Positions 58,801 to 64,000 of a DNA stretch of 64,000 nt are shown one piece after another. A program made the position numbers and the translations under genes. Every line of letters begins with the position of its first letter. Within the stretch, counting starts at the first letter, position 1. The stretch lies in assembly GCA_964017195.1 (NCBI GenBank), contig OZ024894.1:31033888-31097887 (forward strand). The letters are read 5' to 3'. The stretch comes from Siderastrea radians (lineage: Eukaryota > Cnidaria > Anthozoa > Scleractinia > Rhizangiidae). A model generated the notes under the pieces. That model ran no database searches. It was not told where the DNA came from and saw only the letters and a list, made by a program, of their open reading frames with translations.

Positions 58801-59211
58801 TCCTTCGATCATCCCCATTACTTGAAATCCGGAGTACCCCGGCCCCCTCTAGGATTATTTTACAACAAAAAAAATTAAAGTCGAAAATCAAACTATTTTG
58901 GAAACAGTTTGACTTGGAATTCATTTTTAAACTACACATACATTGTGGCTACCCTACCAGCCTTATTGCTTTATATCTTTGGTATATTATTTAATATTTT
59001 CATGAAACTAACATAACAGCAAATCTATTACCCATTTCCACTCCATTAAACATTGTACCGTGTGACCCTGTAGTGATTAGCAAACATCTATTAAAGCGTG
59101 GATGTTTATTTTTTAACCACTGTCTTTTTTTGACAGAGTACAACACATGTAGGTCCACATCAGCTTTAATAAGTTGCTAATTTTAACCTACGTCAACAAA
59201 TAAAGTGTGTA

Positions 59212-59246
<35 letters not shown>

Positions 59247-60510
59247 GTCTATCTGTATGTATGTATGCATGCATGCATGTATGTAAATATATCACTTCTC
59301 TCAAAATACCTGAGTGTGTTAATAATCATACGTACTGAAAGGTGAAACAGTGCTGGTTTATAATCTAGCAATTAAGGACGAAGTCACATTACCAGCAAGT
59401 TTGTTGTCGCTGGCTCATGAAAACGAAAGATTAATGACACAAATGTGCCAACGAAAAGGGCCAACGAAAACAGACTTTACGCAGTTCTTTGTGGCTTCCT
59501 ATTAAGATATCATTAATATGCATGAAAAATTATAAACAACTACTTTAAATAATATTTAGTGATTATACTCACATTGTATTAATTTACCAAAAGTTCCTAG
59601 AAGATCCTTGTCTTCAATTAGATTTTCACCAATTGCTGATCCGCCATGAACTATCTGACCACCGAACGAGCACAACAAAACATAATGTCCTCCCAGGGCT
59701 TCAAGTTCAGTTACCTAAAAATTTAGAAATGAATAAAACACTTGCAGAATAACAGCTGAAAAGTCTTATGTCTCCAAGACCAAGAAGGAGATAAAACTCT
59801 GTCATTTAAGTACAGAAACTTCTACTACTGATTAATTACCACAACCACCAATTCCACCCCTCCCTGCTTGGCATGCTGCTGCTGCTTACAACTAAGTATT
59901 TACTGCTGCTCCTTCTTCTGCTGCTACTATGGCCTGTTGTTGCTCCAACTGTGACTGCTGTAATCACTGCTAAAATGTGAAATGTAGTGGTACACAAACA
60001 ACTCTAACACTTATTTCATGGGAGCAGTTATCTCTTTCATAATGTTTCTAATAATTCTCCTGGCATGTTCATCCTTTGATGGCATTGACACAGCTGGTCC
60101 TGAATCTGCAGCCTTTTTTCTGTACGATTCTTTGTCAGATTCAGACAAGTCTCTCCATTTTTGCCCCACTGTCCGGAAAGCTTCAGCACCACCACCTATT
60201 TGTTCTGTGAAATTAAACGAAAGAACTGCGTTCAGCGGATGACAACTATTAATAGTCTGTGTACTTAATTTAAACACAATATTGGGGGTTTTTTCCTATT
60301 CACTTTGTTTTCTATCCAAATTTTTCATAAGCTTTCCAGGTAGTGCAGCATTAACAGTATAATTGTTAATATAAATTAATAAGAACCTTTTTGGAGAACA
60401 TCACTTGTGAAGGCATTAAAACCAGACCGCTTTCTCATCAGTTTCCCACTTTTTTTAGGTTCGTGTGATCTTGTACCACGAAGTTTTACATTATGATTGT
60501 TAATCCAGTG
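55853..60510 (-). CDS. HMG-box protein with Ser/Thr-rich hexamer-repeat domain (5 exons resolved, 5' incomplete)
   Basis: Minus-strand exons in order: 60510-60387, 60204-60014, 59714-59573, 57682-57029, 56091-55853. Phases agree and total 1350 nt (450 codons with stop TAA). Exons 1-2 encode an HMG-box-like helix set: [15 protein letters not shown], then [20 protein letters not shown] and [12 protein letters not shown]. Exon 3 ([20 protein letters not shown]) and the start of exon 4 ([20 protein letters not shown]) form a middle domain I cannot name. Exon 4 then runs about 140 residues of [17 protein letters not shown] repeat. Exon 5 gives a conserved-looking tail ([20 protein letters not shown] ... 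[14 protein letters not shown]). The exon 2 donor reads AAA|TAAGTG, one G short of GTAAGTG, which leaves an in-frame TAA. No starting ATG was resolved upstream of 60510. A nuclear DNA-binding role is inferred from the HMG box. Confidence 0.72.
57064..57490. repeat. GGATGT/GGATGA hexamer-based minisatellite within HMG-gene exon 4
   Basis: Plus-strand GATGTGGATGGGATGGATGT units keep a six-base rhythm, so several frames stay open on both strands: Asp/Val/Met-rich on plus, His/Pro-rich or Ser/Thr-rich on minus. The Ser/Thr frame is the one joined by phase-matched splice sites. Confidence 0.85.
58227..58850. mobile_element. MITE in HMG-gene intron 3
   Basis: The left end GGGGGAACTCCAAGTTTCAA and GGGATGATCGAA are mirrored by TTCGATCATCCCC and TTGAAATCCGGAGTACCCC at the right. 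The interior is A- and C-rich (AAAAAATCCC runs at 58680-58800). The plus frame 57999-58346 partly translates it. Confidence 0.65.
59207..59285. repeat. (GTCT)n / (GTAT)n / (GCAT)n microsatellite
   Basis: A compound tetranucleotide tract in HMG-gene intron 3. Confidence 0.9.
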
Positions 60511-62100
60511 CTATAAAGTTAAGGGAATAATAAGAACATTGACAATTAGTATAACAGGATAACAAAACTTCCAACATGCAAATGGCATATTATGTGATTT
60601 AACTCATATTATATCCTGAAACTGTATGAAACAGTGTGAGATCAGATATGACACTGTAGGATCCATAAAATAATCATGACATATCTTAACATAGGATATA
60701 TTAATAACTCAGGATCTATATAGGATCTTACACAACAGCCTTAGAAGTTCTTATTAAGGTACTAGACCCCGGCCCTCCCACTCCATTTTACAAGTTGAAC
60801 AATTTTAAATTTTAAACCATGACTTTGAGACTCTGTAAGGCTGTACCATCTTGTTTTAGACAGGTTGCATCATTGGCAGGTTAATGCAATGTACAAAAAA
60901 ATTAGGAAATGAGCTAGTGTGTATTGCATACTTTTGGAAAGAAAGTGATTACTGCCAGTTCCATTATCTAAATTTAATGTAAATGACCATTGTTTTCATT
61001 CATGTGCTTAAAACAAATGCCTTTCGTGTAAACTACTGCCTCCTTGTGTTCTATAAAAGAACACTTACCAATACATTACCACCACAAATGCCTCGTATTC
61101 AACCAACGTAAATCCACACGTGTTATGCATTGTGTAGCTATTTTTCTAAGAGTAAAAGCTTCTGCAAATTTAAGCACCTGACTTGCCTAGATGTTCTTTT
61201 GTCTTTTATATTTGTGTTCGTAATGATGGTATAGTCAATTGAGGTTTCTGAGAGCTTCATGGCCACTGATAAAATTGACATTCAAATATATTTTCTGTTT
61301 ACTGCATAATGTTTTTTATTGTTTTTTGCTAAATTCAAGTTAAACAATTTTGCTGCTTGCCTTTGGCTCTCGTGGTCTGTGTTCTCTCTATAATCTCAAT
61401 CTAACAGAGTGCAGTGAAAAATATGTCAGTTTACTGCATGTATAGTCTAGCACTCAGTATCTACCCCAAACTTAAATTGTTCAAAAGTAATGGTTCTTTA
61501 GTTCGTAAAGCTAATACATGTAATATATAACAAGTGGAGTATAATAAATTTTTAATGCTAATTTCTTCACGTGGAAAGTTACTGGCAACAATATATCTAT
61601 ATATATCTAGCTTGTTTTATGAAAAATATGTGATCAAAACTATGTCAGCATCCTGATACAGAAAAGTGGCATCAGAGAAACTATAATGCAATCTCAATGA
61701 TCCCAACCAGGGAAGTTCAATATCATTGATCCCTTATGGCTTCGGGTTACTTTCTGCCCAATGGAGGCTCATTTGTTCCTTTAATGGTCTCTTGTACCCC
61801 ATACATATGGAGTTCATTTATTATTCCACAGACAAATTTAAATAAGCTCAGTGTTTTGAATGAGTGACCTTCACCCCAGAGACACAAATGCCTGGGAACC
61901 TAGTGGTCCCTAGTACATTGAACTCGACTCAAGTCAAACAAAAGAAAACTGGCCACTGACTGCTTTGATGCACCAAAAGCTGTGATAAGTCAACCTCAAA
62001 AATTTATTGAAAACAACTGATTGAAAATACTCCCTGAAAACGAAGTAAATTCCACGCACAGAAGACTTGTTACCATTAATTTGGTTTATTTCATTTTCAG
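60511..62100. other. Unassigned DNA upstream of the HMG-box exons
   Basis: It should hold the missing 5' exon(s). One minus-strand ATG exon ending at a GTAAGTG donor lies near 61070-61126, but it is in phase 2 and does not fit the phase-0 acceptor at 60510. An ATATCTATATATATC tract lies near 61593-61610. Confidence 0.3.
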
Positions 62101-62247
62101 GTGAGGGGAAATTGGATGCGAGCAAAGCAAAGCATACGGGGAGTTATGGAGAGGGAAGGTTCCATCATCACTGAAGTTGAGCCCTGTGAGATGGGGTTAG
62201 TACTTGGATCGGTAATTGCCTGGGAATACATGTGCCCTATGTTGTAG
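62101..62247 (+). CDS. Candidate plus-strand terminal exon
   Basis: A good acceptor (TTTCATTTTCAG ending at 62100) opens 48 codons (VRGNWMRAKQSIRGVMER...VLGSVIAWEYMCPML) to TAG 62245-62247. An alternative donor GTTAGT follows at 62196. I recognise no family, and no upstream exon was matched. Confidence 0.22.
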   Translation: MRGNWMRAKQSIRGVMEREGSIITEVEPCEMGLVLGSVIAWEYMCPML

Positions 62248-64000
62248 ATCCATTGTAGGATTGCATTTTGGCTTTTGTCCATAACTTTCTTTCTGTCAAT
62301 GCATAATTCGTTCTTCTTAAAGAACAATCTATGGCTAAAATTAAACACGAACAAGTACAAGGGAGCACAAACAAAACATTCAATCAAGCAATCTTAAAAA
62401 TGCAAACAGTGTTGACCTGGATGATGTCATTGCGTGTAGCCATTTTGGCATAAATAAGGAAAACTACTCACTGAATTCCACTCAAATCTGCAAAGTCAGA
62501 TAAGGGATTGTTGCATCATTCAAATTTTATCATGCTTTTATATGATACCTTATCAACCTCCATAGTAAGAGACTGGAACGGTGAGAAAAGAGCAAAGAAC
62601 TGCCACTTTTTCATGGTTATGCTATGGGTTACGCCAATTACACATGACACAGCATTGGTGTGGGTTTACCACTTGGTGTAAGCCCACACCAAAAATCATG
62701 ACCTACTCACATAAATGACGGTTATCTGGGAGATTCAGTGTCCCATTGGGGTGACCAGGAGACTCAGGTCAGTAATCCGGAAGACTCCAGGAAAATCCAG
62801 AAGAGTTGAATTGCATGGAATGAAAAAATAATTAGAGGGTTAATGATGACTACAACAAAATTTTCAGGTTATCAGTGGCAAAGACAAAAAAGAAATAACT
62901 AACTTTAAAACAACAGAATTACATACATGATGCCTGACTATTATAATTCGACAAGGCATAAATACACAAAGCGAACTGAAAATAGGACCACTATCTTTCA
63001 ATAATATCTGAGTTCCTTTTTCTTGTTACTTCCACTTAAAATATATACCCTTAGGCTTCTGATATGAAGATCTCTATTGCCTTTAACTGTCGGCCTGAAA
63101 ATGGCCAAAAATTTAGTCATTAGGCACAAAAATTGCAAAAATTTAAATGCCAGTTGTAAAAAATAAATTAACCATAAAAACATGTTGCAGCCACGGTTTG
63201 CCATTTTCAAAGTGGAATCTAAAAGAGTAATTTCACCTGCCTACATGTATTACCTACACTTGGTTTACCGTCATGACACATTTAACTTTCATATCTTTGC
63301 CAAACAAGTGTGTCTTTCAGAGATTGATCTCTCTTATACAACAGTAGTTCTCAGTAGTGGCTATTAATATAGGTTCCTAACAACTTCAATGAGTACTTTT
63401 TACAACAAATTATTTTAAGGTGTCTGTTAGTTATAATGCAAAGAAATTAACGGAATAACCATTAGCTGTAAAAAGCTACCACCCGGGTGAGACCATATTA
63501 TAACATTGATAACCAGGTTTTTAATTTGCATTGTCTCCTTTACCAAACAATCATCGCCTGTGAATAAATAGATCATATTCACGTGCATGCTATGCACAGG
63601 TGAGAAAGGTGGTCAACGAGAAAATTTTATTTATTTCGACCATGTAATAAGCATTAAGCGAACTTATACAGAATATCAACAAAGACACTTTCATTTTCTC
63701 TTTTAATGTCACTGTTCCGCATAATATAATTTAACAATGATACAAGGATGTAACGCAACCCGTGACCGTGACACGGCAAAATAAACAACAACAACAGTAG
63801 GGCGTAATAGGGGGGACGCAGCCCTGTGGCAGGTTATTAGCGACTTCGAGTTGTACGCAACAAGTAAAGCCTCACTTATCCCCCAACACCGTGGGGGTTA
63901 GGACAAGAGTATTGGCAGAGCCTTTCTTATCTCCCCAGTGCCGCACGGGCTGGATCGGACAAGATTAAGGCAAAGGTATAAAATGGCACGACACAAGCAA
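62248..64000. other. Unassigned DNA to window end
   Basis: A GGTGTGGGTTTACC hairpin lies at about 62657-62690. A GC-richer block from 63740 to 64000, with AAATAAACAACAACAACAG at 63779-63797, may be the edge of a further repeat. No gene is supported. Confidence 0.3.

Noticed and set aside
61070..61126. Possible 5' exon of the HMG-box gene
   Set aside because: Donor is good, but phase 2 leads to a stop when joined to the phase-0 exon at 60510.

Overview
The window is eukaryotic nuclear DNA, AT-rich, with short exons split by GT-AG introns, widely scattered transposon fossils and long satellites, and no operons. The translated repeat families, the tRNA-headed repeats and the mix of genes point to an anthozoan cnidarian, most probably a stony coral. 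That assignment rests on recognised repeat style, not on a species-specific marker.

Three multi-exon genes can be reconstructed. (1) A C-type-lectin-domain gene lies on the minus strand at 8.5-10.3 kb. (2) A complete 15-exon KDZ-superfamily (Kyakuja-Dileera-Zisupton) DNA transposase gene lies on the plus strand at 35.75-48.05 kb. Its exon phases sum to about 943 residues and are interrupted only by a one-base insertion near the end of exon 2. (3) An HMG-box gene with a long Ser/Thr-rich hexamer-repeat domain lies on the minus strand at 55.85-60.51 kb. At least one upstream exon is unresolved and one splice donor looks broken. Genes 2 and 3 converge on a region filled by satellite DNA.

Layout. 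0-5.6 kb: two inverted copies of one L1/Tx1-like LINE fragment that share the same frameshift and stop, enclosing a TTAA-flanked MITE and a Penelope-like reverse transcriptase remnant. 5.6-8.5 kb: unassigned DNA, then a 1.6 kb palindrome. 8.5-10.5 kb: the lectin gene. 10.5-15 kb: MITEs, a 1.8 kb element with long inverted repeats and a 9-bp target duplication, and a pogo-like MITE. 15.6-22.1 kb: an Arg/Glu-rich 57-bp repeat frame, a palindromic MITE with a paralogous empty site, a tRNA-headed tandem array and a 2.07 kb foldback element with 9-bp target duplications. 22-28 kb: mostly unassigned, with a hAT-like MITE and candidate first exons. 28.2-31.3 kb: a 64-bp minisatellite with higher-order structure. 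32.9-34.8 kb: hairpin MITEs and a GATCTCGCCGC-rich repeat. 35.7-48.1 kb: the KDZ gene, with MITEs in its introns. 49.8-52.8 kb: a 92-bp satellite with a ~518-bp higher-order period. 53.2-53.6 kb: interstitial telomeric repeats. 55.8-60.5 kb: the HMG-box gene. 60.5-64 kb: almost nothing recognisable.

The genes show no common pathway. The region reads as a transposon and satellite reservoir. The clearest biological unit is the nearly intact KDZ transposase gene, possibly but not demonstrably linked to the neighbouring HMG-box gene.
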